Assembly (NCBI RefSeq): GCF_001890765.1
Contig: NZ_KV878783.1
Coordinates: forward strand, 4,740,771-4,804,770
Direction: 5' to 3'
Length of the DNA stretch: 64,000 nucleotides
Source: Spirulina major PCC 6313
Lineage (GTDB): Bacteria > Cyanobacteriota > Cyanobacteriia > Cyanobacteriales > Spirulinaceae
Under the pieces are notes generated by a model. It was not told where the DNA came from. It saw only the letters and a list, made by a program, of their open reading frames with translations, and searched no databases. Shown piece after piece: positions 1 to 9,610 of this stretch. Position 1 is the stretch's first letter, and every line of letters begins with the position of its first letter. The translations under genes were made by a program, and so were the position numbers.

Positions 1-347
1 CGCAACCCAGCCCTTTTTGATCGGATTCAAACCACTTTAGTCCATTGTGGCTATTTTGAATTTTGTTAAAAAATAAAAAAAATTATGAACATTTAACAAT
101 ATTCAAATCAGGTCAAAAGTCTAGAAGCTAAAGGGTATCACCGAATACGATACGATGGGATCTTACCCATCCCATAGATACTGATTTCGTCATTCGTCGA
201 TTTGCACGTTCTCTGATTGTCATTTCCAAATGTCCTATCAATCAAGTCTAAAGCAGATCAGCGCCCACAAAACACGCCAGGTTGCTCTATTTTTGTTAAT
301 CTTTCTTGATCAAGTCACGATCGGTAGACCTCCCTCGTCAAACAAAC
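1..347. other. Upstream region, no gene seen
   Basis: I see no convincing coding sequence here. It is AT-rich and presumably carries the promoter of the hybrid kinase. An inverted repeat with 7-base arms (ATGGGAT at 155-161, ATCCCAT at 169-175) could be an operator or a leader hairpin. There is no T-run beside it, so I do not call it a terminator. Confidence 0.4.
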
Positions 348-3300
348 ATGAGTCTTGAAAAAAAATCCCAGTTATCCCATGCCAAGCAATGGAATTCAAA
401 AAAGGTATTCGTACTGATTGCCTTAATTGTTTTGGGATTTTTGGGGAACTACTATAAGATTTCTTTATTTTTTGGTGTTGATTTTATTTTCGGAGAAATT
501 GCAGTTTTTCTCGTTCTGTACTTTTATGGCTGGATGTGGGGCAGTCTGGCCGGACTGGTGGCTGGTTTTTGTACCTATATTTTGTGGAATCATCCCTATG
601 CGGTGATCATTTTTACCCTTGAAGCTATTTTTGTGGGATGGGGGTTACAGCGCCGCCAGTGGAACATGGTTTCCTTGGTTTTATTCTATTGGCTATTGAT
701 CGGCATTCCACTGGTGGTGATTTTTTATGGTGGCCTCTTGCCGATGTCCACCAATGGTGTCATTTTAGTGGCCCTAAAACAACCCGTTAATGCGATCGCC
801 AACGTCTTAATAGCGCAATTATTCATTTATTTACTGCCCCTCTTTCCTTATTTTAAATATCAACGTTCCCATGGCACTCGCCTCTTTCAGGAATTATTGC
901 TCACTGTTTTTATAGCCTTTGTCTTTTTCCCATCTCTCTTTGTGATGGTCCTTAATGCTCAACAGTCTTTGACGAACTTAGAAACTGAAATTCAAACCGA
1001 ATTAGACGTAGCATCCTACCCTTTAATTAATAATCTTAATTTTTGGTACGACCAGCATGAAGATGCGATCGCCAACCTCACAACCGCTAGCCAAACGGCC
1101 ACCCCAGAACAACTGCAACTCGCATTGAGAACAACGCAACAAAACCTACCCTCCCTCAGCCAAATCACACTGTGGGATGGCAATCAAAACACCATCGCCA
1201 GCACCTCCCCCCTAGACACCCCCAACCTCACACCGTTCACCCCCCCCCTAGACACCCTCAAGCAACCCCAAGCCCGTTTAGAGCTTGGGACGAGCGATCG
1301 CCCCCCCCAACTGCACTTTTACTATCCCGTCCTCGCGGATCTCGACCCATCCACCACCGCCCCCCCCGTCATCCATGCCCGGCTCAACCTCCAGCATGTC
1401 ACCGAACTCCTCCGCAGCAAAAACAGGATCGGGAACCTCCAAGCCATTCTCCTCACCCAAAGCAACGAACTGATCACCACCAGTTACCCCTTAGCCGAAG
1501 CCCAAAAAATGATCTCCGAAGGGGAGATTCGCCAGGTTAATGAGCACATTGTTCACTGGCTGCCAGAACCCCGTCCCAACGTCCCGATCATGACTCGATG
1601 GCGGCAGTCGTTCTACAGCACAGACTTAACCATGGGCAATCAACTGCCCTGGATTTTACGGGTACAAATCGCCACCACCAACCATATCAACGGCCTCGAG
1701 CGCATCTACATCCGATCTTTGGCAATGATTTTAGCGATCGTCGGAATTGCCCTCGCCATTGCCACCCTCCTCAGCCGCCGTTTTAGTCGTCCCCTCCTCA
1801 ACCTTGCCAAACTGACCACCAACCTCCCGGCCAAACTCTTTGACACCTCAACCCCCCTTCAACCTTTCGGCAGTCAGACCACCTACATCCACGAGATCAA
1901 AATCCTCACGGAAAATTTCAACCTGATGGCCCACGCCCTCCGGCAAAAGTTTGACGAACTACAACAAACCAAAAGCAGCCTCGAAGACCGCGTCCAAGAG
2001 CGCACCCATGAGCTTGTCAAACTCAACGCCGACCTCATCGTCCAAATCCACGAACGGCAGCGCATTGAAAATATTCTCCGCGAACGAGAAGAACGCTACG
2101 ATCTCGCGATTTCAGGCACCAATGATGGGATTTGGGATTGGGATTTGCGAACCAATTCCGTGTATTATTCGCCGGCTTGGATGCGCATTCTTGGCTATGC
2201 GGATCACCCCTTACCCCATACCGTAAAAACCTGGTCAGAACGGGTGCATCCTGATGATCTTGATCTCGCATTTACAGATATTCAACGCCACCTTGACGGT
2301 CAAACCTCGCTCTATCAAAATATCCACCGTTTGAAGCATTATGACGGGGAATATCGTTGGATTGAAGCGAAAGGCAAATGTATTAAAGAAACCCACAGTA
2401 AACCCCATCGTCTCGTCGGAACTATCACTGATATTACCAAACGAAAACAGGCCGAAGAAGCCCTGTATTTAGCCAAAGCAGATGCAGAATTAGCCAACCG
2501 CACTAAAAGTGAATTTCTTGCCATGATGAGCCATGAAATTCGCACGCCGATGAATGCGGTCATTGGCATGACGGGCCTGTTACTCGATACACCGTTAAAT
2601 CATCAGCAATATGATTTTGTGGAGACGATTCGCACCAGTGGTGATGCGTTGTTGACGCTGATTAATGACATTCTGGATTTTTCTAAAATTGAATCGGGCA
2701 AACTTGAACTAGAACAGCAGTCGTTTCAACTGCGGAGTTGTATTGAAGAATCCCTGGATTTGTTGGCTTCCCGTGCGGCGCAGAAAAATCTTGAGTTGGC
2801 GTATTTAATGGAGTCGGATGTCCCGGAACTGGTGGTGGGAGATGTGACCCGGTTACGGCAAATTTTGGTGAATTTGGTGAGTAATGGGGTGAAGTTCACG
2901 GAGCAAGGTGAGGTGGTGGTGAAGGTGTCGGTGAATTGGCCGGAAATGGTGCCCATCGCGGATCGTGATCAGACTGTGGTGACGTTGCATTTTCAGGTGC
3001 AGGATACGGGGATTGGGATTCCGAGCGATCGCCACCATTGCCTGTTCCAAGCCTTTAGCCAAGTGGATGCTTCAACGACCCGTCATTACGGCGGTACGGG
3101 TTTAGGCTTGGTGATCAGTAAGCGGCTCACTGAAGTGATGCAGGGGACGATGTGGGTTGACAGTGAAGTCGGCATCGGCTCGACGTTTCATTTCACCATT
3201 CCGATCCGCACTGATGGGGTAGATCCACGTTCTCACGACTCCCCAGATACTAATCCGCTCCAGGGGAAACGGGTGTTAATCGTTGATGATAATGCAACCA

Positions 3301-4487
3301 ATTTGCAAGTGTTATCGCTCCAACTGCGCAGCTTTGGCATGCAGTCCTATGTGGAACAGTCGGGGGTGATGGCGCTGGACTACTGCACCCATCATCCGGT
3401 GGATCAAGAAGTGGATGTGATGATTCTGGACATGAATTTGTCGGATTTTGATGCTGAAACCCTGGCGAAACGGGTGCGATCGCAATGGCCGAAACTGCCG
3501 ATCGTGATGTTGATGTCGATTAATGCGGTGAGAACGGTGAAAACATTCGATTCATTCAGTCCCTTGGTGGGGTATCTCCATAAACCGATTAAACAATCGC
3601 AACTGTATAATGCCCTTGTGAAAGCCCTCTATCCGCCGTTAGATGATATTGCCCAGAAGATTATGAACCAGACGAATGAAGTGCCGCTGGCCCAAACGGT
3701 TCCCCTCAGAATTTTATTGGCGGAAGATAATGTGGTGAACCAAAAAGTCGCGTTGAGCATTTTGCAAAAGCTGGGCTATCGGGCGGATGTGGCGGCGAAT
3801 GGCTTGGAGGTGTTGGAGTCGTTGGCGCGGCAGTCCTATGATGTGGTGCTGATGGATGTGCAGATGCCGGAAATGGACGGCCTAGAGACGACGCGCCATA
3901 TTTGTAGTGAATGGCCTGAGGCCCAGCGTCCGTATATTATTGCGATGACGGCGAATGCGATGCAGGGCGATCGCGCCGCTTGCCTGGATGCGGGGATGGA
4001 TCATTATTTGAGCAAGCCGATTAGCCTCCCCGCCTTGATCGAGGCCCTTGGCACGGTGCATCAACATCACCTGGATACCCTGCAACAACGTCCGGAACCG
4101 TCGGCTTCGGTGTTGGATGGGGCGGTGTTGGATGAGTTGCGGATGATGGGGGGTGATGGGGCCAATGCGTTGATGGTGGATCTGATTGATTCCTATTTAG
4201 AGATTGTGCCGGATCTGTTGGCCAAGATTGAGGCGGGGGTGATGCACTGGGACTATGACCAGCTTCAGCGGGCGGCCCATTCGCTGAAGTCGAGTAGTGC
4301 TTCGTTGGGGGCGAGTTACCTGGCGGAACTGTGCCAAGCGTTGGAGCGGTTGGGGCGATCGCGCATTAGCGATGGGGTGGCTGAGTTATGGTCGCAAATC
4401 CAAGGGGAAGTGGAGCGCGTCCAAGCGGCAATGGCCCAAGAACGCCAAAAATACGCCGCCCCGGCTACCCCGCCCCAACCACTGTAA
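348..4487 (+). CDS. Hybrid sensor histidine kinase (7TM-like/HAMP/PAS/HisKA/HATPase/REC/REC/Hpt)
   Basis: Membrane-bound phosphorelay sensor of about 1379 aa. Several hydrophobic helices (first ~200 residues) precede a large non-cytoplasmic loop, another membrane segment, a HAMP-like stretch and a coiled coil. A PAS domain follows (NDGIWDWDLRTN). The HisKA box MSHEIRTPMNAVIG places the phospho-His near residue 729, followed by an HATPase domain with DTGIGIP and GGTGLGL. Two receiver domains have acceptor Asp near 1028 (ILDMNLSD) and 1170 (LMDVQMPEMDG). An Hpt domain ends the protein (His near 1311, AAHSLKSSS). This order fits an intramolecular His-Asp-His relay passing phosphate to an unidentified separate regulator. 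The frame is open from a TTG at 306, but ATG 348 is the likelier start. Neither has a strong Shine-Dalgarno. The signal sensed is unknown. The 3' end overlaps the convergent CHAT gene by 23 bases. Confidence 0.93.
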   Translation: MSLEKKSQLSHAKQWNSKKVFVLIALIVLGFLGNYYKISLFFGVDFIFGEIAVFLVLYFYGWMWGSLAGLVAGFCTYILWNHPYAVIIFTLEAIFVGWGLQRRQWNMVSLVLFYWLLIGIPLVVIFYGGLLPMSTNGVILVALKQPVNAIANVLIAQLFIYLLPLFPYFKYQRSHGTRLFQELLLTVFIAFVFFPSLFVMVLNAQQSLTNLETEIQTELDVASYPLINNLNFWYDQHEDAIANLTTASQTATPEQLQLALRTTQQNLPSLSQITLWDGNQNTIASTSPLDTPNLTPFTPPLDTLKQPQARLELGTSDRPPQLHFYYPVLADLDPSTTAPPVIHARLNLQHVTELLRSKNRIGNLQAILLTQSNELITTSYPLAEAQKMISEGEIRQVNEHIVHWLPEPRPNVPIMTRWRQSFYSTDLTMGNQLPWILRVQIATTNHINGLERIYIRSLAMILAIVGIALAIATLLSRRFSRPLLNLAKLTTNLPAKLFDTSTPLQPFGSQTTYIHEIKILTENFNLMAHALRQKFDELQQTKSSLEDRVQERTHELVKLNADLIVQIHERQRIENILREREERYDLAISGTNDGIWDWDLRTNSVYYSPAWMRILGYADHPLPHTVKTWSERVHPDDLDLAFTDIQRHLDGQTSLYQNIHRLKHYDGEYRWIEAKGKCIKETHSKPHRLVGTITDITKRKQAEEALYLAKADAELANRTKSEFLAMMSHEIRTPMNAVIGMTGLLLDTPLNHQQYDFVETIRTSGDALLTLINDILDFSKIESGKLELEQQSFQLRSCIEESLDLLASRAAQKNLELAYLMESDVPELVVGDVTRLRQILVNLVSNGVKFTEQGEVVVKVSVNWPEMVPIADRDQTVVTLHFQVQDTGIGIPSDRHHCLFQAFSQVDASTTRHYGGTGLGLVISKRLTEVMQGTMWVDSEVGIGSTFHFTIPIRTDGVDPRSHDSPDTNPLQGKRVLIVDDNATNLQVLSLQLRSFGMQSYVEQSGVMALDYCTHHPVDQEVDVMILDMNLSDFDAETLAKRVRSQWPKLPIVMLMSINAVRTVKTFDSFSPLVGYLHKPIKQSQLYNALVKALYPPLDDIAQKIMNQTNEVPLAQTVPLRILLAEDNVVNQKVALSILQKLGYRADVAANGLEVLESLARQSYDVVLMDVQMPEMDGLETTRHICSEWPEAQRPYIIAMTANAMQGDRAACLDAGMDHYLSKPISLPALIEALGTVHQHHLDTLQQRPEPSASVLDGAVLDELRMMGGDGANALMVDLIDSYLEIVPDLLAKIEAGVMHWDYDQLQRAAHSLKSSSASLGASYLAELCQALERLGRSRISDGVAELWSQIQGEVERVQAAMAQERQKYAAPATPPQPL

Positions 4488-7215
4488 ATCCGGCCCAATC
4501 TTTCGCGGCGGGATAGGTGGCGCGGGTGGTGAGCATGGCATGGCGTAGGGCGATCGCCGGATCAGCCTGACCCTCCCACTGGCGATAAAACTCCGTCATC
4601 AACAGAGCCGTAGGTTGATCGGGCACGGCCCACAGGGAGACGATCACCCGCTGCGCCCCTGCCCCTAAAAATGATCGCGCCAACCCCACCACACCATCCC
4701 CCGTCAATTGACCGCGCCCAGTATTGCAGGCACTGAGCACCACTAAATCGGCGTTGATCTGCTGCTGGAGGATGTCGAGGGAGGTGAGCAGGCCGTCATG
4801 GTGGTCATCGGGAGCGAGGGCGATCGCACCGGGGAGCGATGACCACAGGGGGATTTCATCCAGGAGGCCATGGGTGGCGAGGTGGATCATGTCGGCCTGC
4901 TGAAGGCGTTGCAGCACGGTGGTTTCGGTGGCGGCGTTGCCCAAAAGAGGGGCAGTGTTGAGGAGGGCGGCGATCGTCTTGGCTTCCGCTTCTGTACCGG
5001 GGAGGGCGGCGAGGCTTTGGGGGGGTTGATTCAGCCCCGCGCTGAGGCTGGGCATGGTGGGATTCCCGACGATCAGGGGATGGTGGGGCGGGCGATCGCG
5101 CCGCCCCCGCAGCAGGGCCAGGGTCTGAATCGAAGGGGCGGTGGTGATGGTATGGCGGGCGATCAACGGCTGTCCGGTTTGATCCACCAGGGCGGCGAAG
5201 GGCACTAAAAACAGGGTGTCTTGGGGGATAATCGCCACGACGTGATTCGGGTCGGTGGGGAGTTCGGCGGCGATGGGGGCGATCAGGGTTTGGTAGAGGG
5301 TGGTGAGGGCGGTGGGGATGCGATCGCCCCGTTGCCCCAACACTTGATTGCGCGTCCGCACCACCGTATCGCTGACCGTATCATCGGGGTTCGCATCGAG
5401 GGGGGTCAGGGTTTGGGCGTGAAATGCGATCGCTCCCGTCGGCTGCACCGTCCAGATATAGAGGGTTTGCTGATCAATGAATGAATATTCCACCAGGGTG
5501 GCCTGGGTGGTGCGAGCGATGGCGCGAATCCCGGCTAAGTCCGGCGCAGTTTCCAGCGAGGGGCGATCGCTCCGGTCTCCCAACAATTCCAAAAACGCAC
5601 GAGCGCGGCCCTGTTCTGCCACCACCAAGGCCGCCTCTGGGTCTTGATGAGCGATGTAGGCCCGTTGCAAGGCTTGGTAGGCGGTGCGGGTTTGGTCAAA
5701 CAGGGCCACTTGGCTCCCATCGCTGAGGCCCGGTTGCAAGGCTTCGAGGGTTTGGATCGATCGGTGTAACAGGGCGATCGCCTCATCTCGCTGACCCTGG
5801 TTGAGGCGCAATTGACCCAAATGCCGCTCGGCAAAGGCCAGGGCGATCGCATTGCCCGTCTTCGGCCCCTTCACCACGGCCTGATACCGATGTTCCGCCG
5901 CCGTGAGATCCCCCTGTTGCTCGTAGTGATGGCCCAAATTACTCAAGGCCACCGCGATCCCCGCTGCGTCCCCCGTGGCTTGATACTGTTCGAGGGCTTC
6001 GGTTTGCAGGGCGATCGCTGCCTTGTAGTTCCCCTGTTCGGCATAAATCTGCGCCAAGCTGCTACGGGTCAAGGCCCGCGCCGCCTCATTCCCCAACGCC
6101 GTAAAAATCCTCTCCGCCTCCCGAAACAGATTCAGCGCCGTGGTGAGATCCCCCTCCCGCTGATACATCCGCCCCAAATTAAGCACCGTCAACGCCTGCC
6201 CCGCCTGCTGTTGATCCGTGGGGATTGTGCGCCCCAAGGGGGCCCGCACCGCTAATTCTTGATGGATAATCACCGGACTGAGAAGGGATTGCCCCAAGGT
6301 ATCCCGCAACAGTTCCAATTCCAGGGGCGGCGGCGTGTCGTCGGTTTTCGATAACCAGGTTTGATGCAGTTGGTACGCCTGTTGTGCGGTTTCGAGGGCA
6401 TCGGAGGCCTGGCCCAAGCTAAAAAAGAGGGTGCTTAAATTGTTTAAAATTGCCGCTTCTTCGCCCAAATAGCGCACCCCCGCCTCGGCTAACTCATGAA
6501 TAATCCCTAAGGCATCCTGATAGGCCCGCAGGGCGGCGGCGGGTTGGTTGGCGTTGGCATAGACGACACCGATGTTATTGAGGGTATAGGCGGAGCCGAT
6601 TTTGTCGGTTTTGGCGATTTGGAGGGCGAGAACGGTTTGATAGTCCTGGAGGGCGGGGGGATATTGTCCGGCTTGAAAATGCAGGGCCGCGATCGCCGTC
6701 CGGGTGTAGATCTCGCTGGTCTGTAAGGCGCTGATATCTTGGCCCGGTTCGGATTGGGATTGTTGAAACCGATCGAGGGCGGTTTGATAGGCCTGAAGGG
6801 CGCGATCGCGCTCCCGCAAATCGCCATAGGCTTCGCCTAAATATTGGTAGGTATAGCCTTGATACAGGACATTTTGATCGCGTTCAAACAGGTCTAACGC
6901 CGTTTTGAATTGTTCTAGGGCTTGCTTCGGTTCGCGGCGGGCCAGATGCACTTCACCAATGCCATTAAAACTATTCCCCATCCCCCCATAGGCATCATGG
7001 GCGCGAAAGAGGGCGATCGCCTCGCGATAGGTGGCGATCGCCCCGTCCCCATCCCCATTGCGGTATTGATCGTAGGCCTGCTGATTCAGATAAACCGCTG
7101 TGGTAATCTCCGCCTGCGCCGCCTCGGACAATTCCTGCGCATGACCAGAGGGTAAGGCAAGCACCATCCCCACCGTCAGCATTACCAGACAACAAAACCC
7201 TAAAACGCGCTTCAT
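4465..7215 (-). CDS. CHAT domain protein with TPR repeats, secreted
   Basis: A 916-aa protein with an N-terminal signal peptide (hydrophobic core VMLTVGMVLALPSGHA). A long run of tetratricopeptide repeats covers roughly residues 30-500, and a C-terminal CHAT domain covers roughly 620-910. CHAT is a caspase-like peptidase fold. The catalytic pair is visible: His about 782 in HLATHG and Cys about 830 in LSACNTG. The signal peptide suggests action outside the cytoplasm. TPR-CHAT proteins are common in cyanobacteria and mostly uncharacterised; some CHAT proteins elsewhere act in defence or cell death, but the substrate here is unknown. It is last in a same-strand row hflX - methyltransferase - CHAT (99-base gap upstream) and overlaps the convergent hybrid kinase gene at its end. 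Confidence 0.9.
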   Translation of the reverse strand: MKRVLGFCCLVMLTVGMVLALPSGHAQELSEAAQAEITTAVYLNQQAYDQYRNGDGDGAIATYREAIALFRAHDAYGGMGNSFNGIGEVHLARREPKQALEQFKTALDLFERDQNVLYQGYTYQYLGEAYGDLRERDRALQAYQTALDRFQQSQSEPGQDISALQTSEIYTRTAIAALHFQAGQYPPALQDYQTVLALQIAKTDKIGSAYTLNNIGVVYANANQPAAALRAYQDALGIIHELAEAGVRYLGEEAAILNNLSTLFFSLGQASDALETAQQAYQLHQTWLSKTDDTPPPLELELLRDTLGQSLLSPVIIHQELAVRAPLGRTIPTDQQQAGQALTVLNLGRMYQREGDLTTALNLFREAERIFTALGNEAARALTRSSLAQIYAEQGNYKAAIALQTEALEQYQATGDAAGIAVALSNLGHHYEQQGDLTAAEHRYQAVVKGPKTGNAIALAFAERHLGQLRLNQGQRDEAIALLHRSIQTLEALQPGLSDGSQVALFDQTRTAYQALQRAYIAHQDPEAALVVAEQGRARAFLELLGDRSDRPSLETAPDLAGIRAIARTTQATLVEYSFIDQQTLYIWTVQPTGAIAFHAQTLTPLDANPDDTVSDTVVRTRNQVLGQRGDRIPTALTTLYQTLIAPIAAELPTDPNHVVAIIPQDTLFLVPFAALVDQTGQPLIARHTITTAPSIQTLALLRGRRDRPPHHPLIVGNPTMPSLSAGLNQPPQSLAALPGTEAEAKTIAALLNTAPLLGNAATETTVLQRLQQADMIHLATHGLLDEIPLWSSLPGAIALAPDDHHDGLLTSLDILQQQINADLVVLSACNTGRGQLTGDGVVGLARSFLGAGAQRVIVSLWAVPDQPTALLMTEFYRQWEGQADPAIALRHAMLTTRATYPAAKDWAGFTVVGAG

Positions 7216-7314
7216 CGTGCCAGCCTACCCAACGCAAAATAACGTTCATTTTAACCGCGCCCGCTGCAATACTCTCTGGTAGGGGGAGCCGTATCCATCA
7301 CTCCAGAAATCGTT

Positions 7315-7977
7315 TTAAGCGGGCGAGGGTGGGGCGATCCGCTCAAACACCGTCAGACTCTCCACCTCGCACACACAGCGAAATTCGGGATCAGGACAGA
7401 TCACCGCTTCCATATAGTGCTGGCAGGCGTGGCGGCCACCACGGGTGTCATGGAGGGCGACGATGCTGCCGGGGCTGAGGTGCGATCGCCACGCTTCCCA
7501 ATCTCCTTTTAAACCCTCGTAGGAATGATCCCCATCGACAAACAGAAAATCCACCGGTGGGAGATCCTGGGCCGCTTCCACCCCGGTTTTCTGCACCCAA
7601 ATGACGCGACCGGCGGCGCGTTGGCTCACTTCCCGCCGGGCGATCCACTGGTGAAAATTAATCCCCAACTTGCCGGGAAAATAGGGGTCAATGGCGTAAT
7701 ACACCCCCGCCGGACTCATCACCTGGGTTAAGTCTCGCGCCGTCACCCCTTCATGCACCCCGATTTCGGCTAAACAGGTTTTTTGGGTGGCCAGTTCCAC
7801 CAGGGCAGCCCGTTCGGCGGCGGACGTTTCAGTGTGGGCGCGGCGAAGTCCTAATTGATAGCGAACCCAATTGAGAGAGGAGCGATTTTCAAACATTGTG
7901 ACCGTCACGGGTGAATCTGAGGCATGGGGGTGAATGGCCCTGGCCACATCGACGATATCACACCCAATTGATCCCAT
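7315..7977 (-). CDS. Class I SAM-dependent methyltransferase (Methyltransf_24 type)
   Basis: About 220 aa. The motif LAEIGVHEGVTARDL matches the glycine-rich SAM-binding loop, and VDFLFVDGDHSYEGLKGD with a later PGSIVALHD is characteristic of the Methyltransf_24 group, often linked to cell-surface glycan or cephalosporin hydroxylase-like enzymes. The acceptor is unknown. The frame stays open back to 8106 inside hflX, but I choose the ATG at 7977. It lies 10 bases after the hflX stop and is preceded by GAGGGCGAG as ribosome-binding site. An internal ATG at 7896 is an alternative. The tight spacing suggests cotranscription with hflX. Confidence 0.82.
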   Translation of the reverse strand: MGSIGCDIVDVARAIHPHASDSPVTVTMFENRSSLNWVRYQLGLRRAHTETSAAERAALVELATQKTCLAEIGVHEGVTARDLTQVMSPAGVYYAIDPYFPGKLGINFHQWIARREVSQRAAGRVIWVQKTGVEAAQDLPPVDFLFVDGDHSYEGLKGDWEAWRSHLSPGSIVALHDTRGGRHACQHYMEAVICPDPEFRCVCEVESLTVFERIAPPSPA

Positions 7978-7987
7978 CTCGCCCTCG

Positions 7988-9610
7988 CTACACTTGGGCG
8001 ACGAGTTCCCCCAGGCGTTGGCGGAGGGTGGTGAGGCCGATGCGATCGCGGGCGGCAATATACACCGCATCAGGATAGAGGGTTTGGGCTGTTTCAAGGG
8101 TATCACTCCCCACCTGATCGAGCTTGTTAAAGGCGATCAAGCTCGGCCCCGGTACGATTTCCATTTCAGCCAAAATCCCCTCCACGGCGTTGATCTGATT
8201 CTGCCAGGCCGGATGGGACAGATCCACCACATGGAGCAGCACATCAGCTTCGGTGACTTCTTCGAGGGTGGCACGAAAGGCATCAATTAACGACGGGGGC
8301 AGTTCGTGGATAAAACCCACGGTGTCGGTGAGGAGGATGGTTTGGATGTGGTGGCTGTCGGGGTCTTCGAGAATGAGGCGGCGGGTGGTGGGGTCGAGGG
8401 TGGCGAAGAGTTGGTCAGCGGTATAGACTTCGGCGTTGGTGAGGGTGTTGATCAGGGTGGATTTACCGGCGTTGGTGTAGCCGACGATCGCAACGGTGGC
8501 GATTTCTCGCTGTTGGCGTTGGTGGCGCATCCGGGAGCGGTGGGCTTGGAGTTGGGTGACTTCTTTTTGTAAGCGGGTAAGGCGGCGTTGGATTGTGCGG
8601 CGTTCGGTTTCGAGCTTAGTTTCACCGGGGCCTCTTGTCCCGATTCCGCCCCCTAAGCGGGACATGGCTTGACCGCGCCCGGTGAGGCGGGGTAGTTGAT
8701 ATTCCAGTTGAGCGAGTTCCACCTGTAGTTTCCCGGCTTGGGATTGGGCCCGCTGGGCGAAGATATCGAGGATCACTTCGGTGCGATCGACAATGCGCAC
8801 GCCGATTTGTTTTTCAAGGTTGCGGCCTTGGGCGGGGGACAGATCCCGGTCAAAGACAATTAAGGTTGCGCCGAGGGTTTGGGTGGCGATCGCAATTTCC
8901 TGCACCTTCCCCGCTCCCACCACGGTTTGGGGATGGGGTCGCGCCCGTTTCTGGATGATGGTTTCCAACACATCCCCCCCCGCCGTATCAATCAACCGCC
9001 CCAATTCGGCCAGGCGGTCCTCCACTGTTTGCCCACCGTCCCCGGTATCCAAACCAATCAGCACGACGCGATCGTGATCGCTGTCCACCTGCTGAGCAGT
9101 AAACTCCCGCTCAAACTCCGCCTCTAACCCCTCCACCAGGTCTAAAAAGTCCTGCTCGGCGAGGTCTTCAATTCGGGTCGCGGCAGACACGGCCCAAGGG
9201 TCGCCATCGGGTTGCGGCAACAGATGCGCCACATAGGCCGCCTCAACATAGCCCGTCACGCCCCCGCCCCGCCGCTCGAACCCATCCCCCGTCAGGGTCA
9301 ATTCCACCAAGGCATCTAATCGCTGCACCACCATCGCTGTCAGGTGTTCCTCGCTGGGGGGCGTGTCTTTCAAGCTGGTGGCGACGCAGCGAATCCCACA
9401 CAGCCGCTCTGCACCGTAGCGGGGTAATTCCGACGGCGGGATCTGGGTTTGACGAGGGGAGCCGATCCCAACCCGGATCACCTGGCCGCGTCGATTCACG
9501 TAGGCGCAGAGGGGTTGGCGAATTTCGGTGCTGATGGCGGCGAGGCGCTGGGCAAAGTCGGCGGTGGTGAGGCAGTCTTGGGGGAGCCGCTGTTGATAGA
9601 GTCGCCGCAA
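7988..9610 (-). CDS. hflX: GTPase HflX
   Basis: Ribosome-associated GTPase of the OBG-HflX family, which splits or rescues stalled 70S ribosomes. Visible elements: an N-terminal HflX domain with RPHPQTVVGAGKVQEIA, the LGGGIGTRGPGETKLE linker, the P-loop VGYTNAGKSTLIN, the G3 box DTVGFIHELP and the G4 box FNKLD. The listed start is a TTG at 9610. The frame is open to a stop at 9692-9694, and the upstream codons read DTIYGSTQGLKSSHIKQLRR, which looks like the normal cyanobacterial HflX N-terminus. No ATG, GTG or TTG lies in that stretch; the expected initiator position holds ATC (9662-9664). So the protein either starts at TTG 9610 with a shortened N-terminus or uses a non-canonical start. It is followed closely by the methyltransferase gene. 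Confidence 0.95.
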   Translation of the reverse strand: MRRLYQQRLPQDCLTTADFAQRLAAISTEIRQPLCAYVNRRGQVIRVGIGSPRQTQIPPSELPRYGAERLCGIRCVATSLKDTPPSEEHLTAMVVQRLDALVELTLTGDGFERRGGGVTGYVEAAYVAHLLPQPDGDPWAVSAATRIEDLAEQDFLDLVEGLEAEFEREFTAQQVDSDHDRVVLIGLDTGDGGQTVEDRLAELGRLIDTAGGDVLETIIQKRARPHPQTVVGAGKVQEIAIATQTLGATLIVFDRDLSPAQGRNLEKQIGVRIVDRTEVILDIFAQRAQSQAGKLQVELAQLEYQLPRLTGRGQAMSRLGGGIGTRGPGETKLETERRTIQRRLTRLQKEVTQLQAHRSRMRHQRQQREIATVAIVGYTNAGKSTLINTLTNAEVYTADQLFATLDPTTRRLILEDPDSHHIQTILLTDTVGFIHELPPSLIDAFRATLEEVTEADVLLHVVDLSHPAWQNQINAVEGILAEMEIVPGPSLIAFNKLDQVGSDTLETAQTLYPDAVYIAARDRIGLTTLRQRLGELVAQV

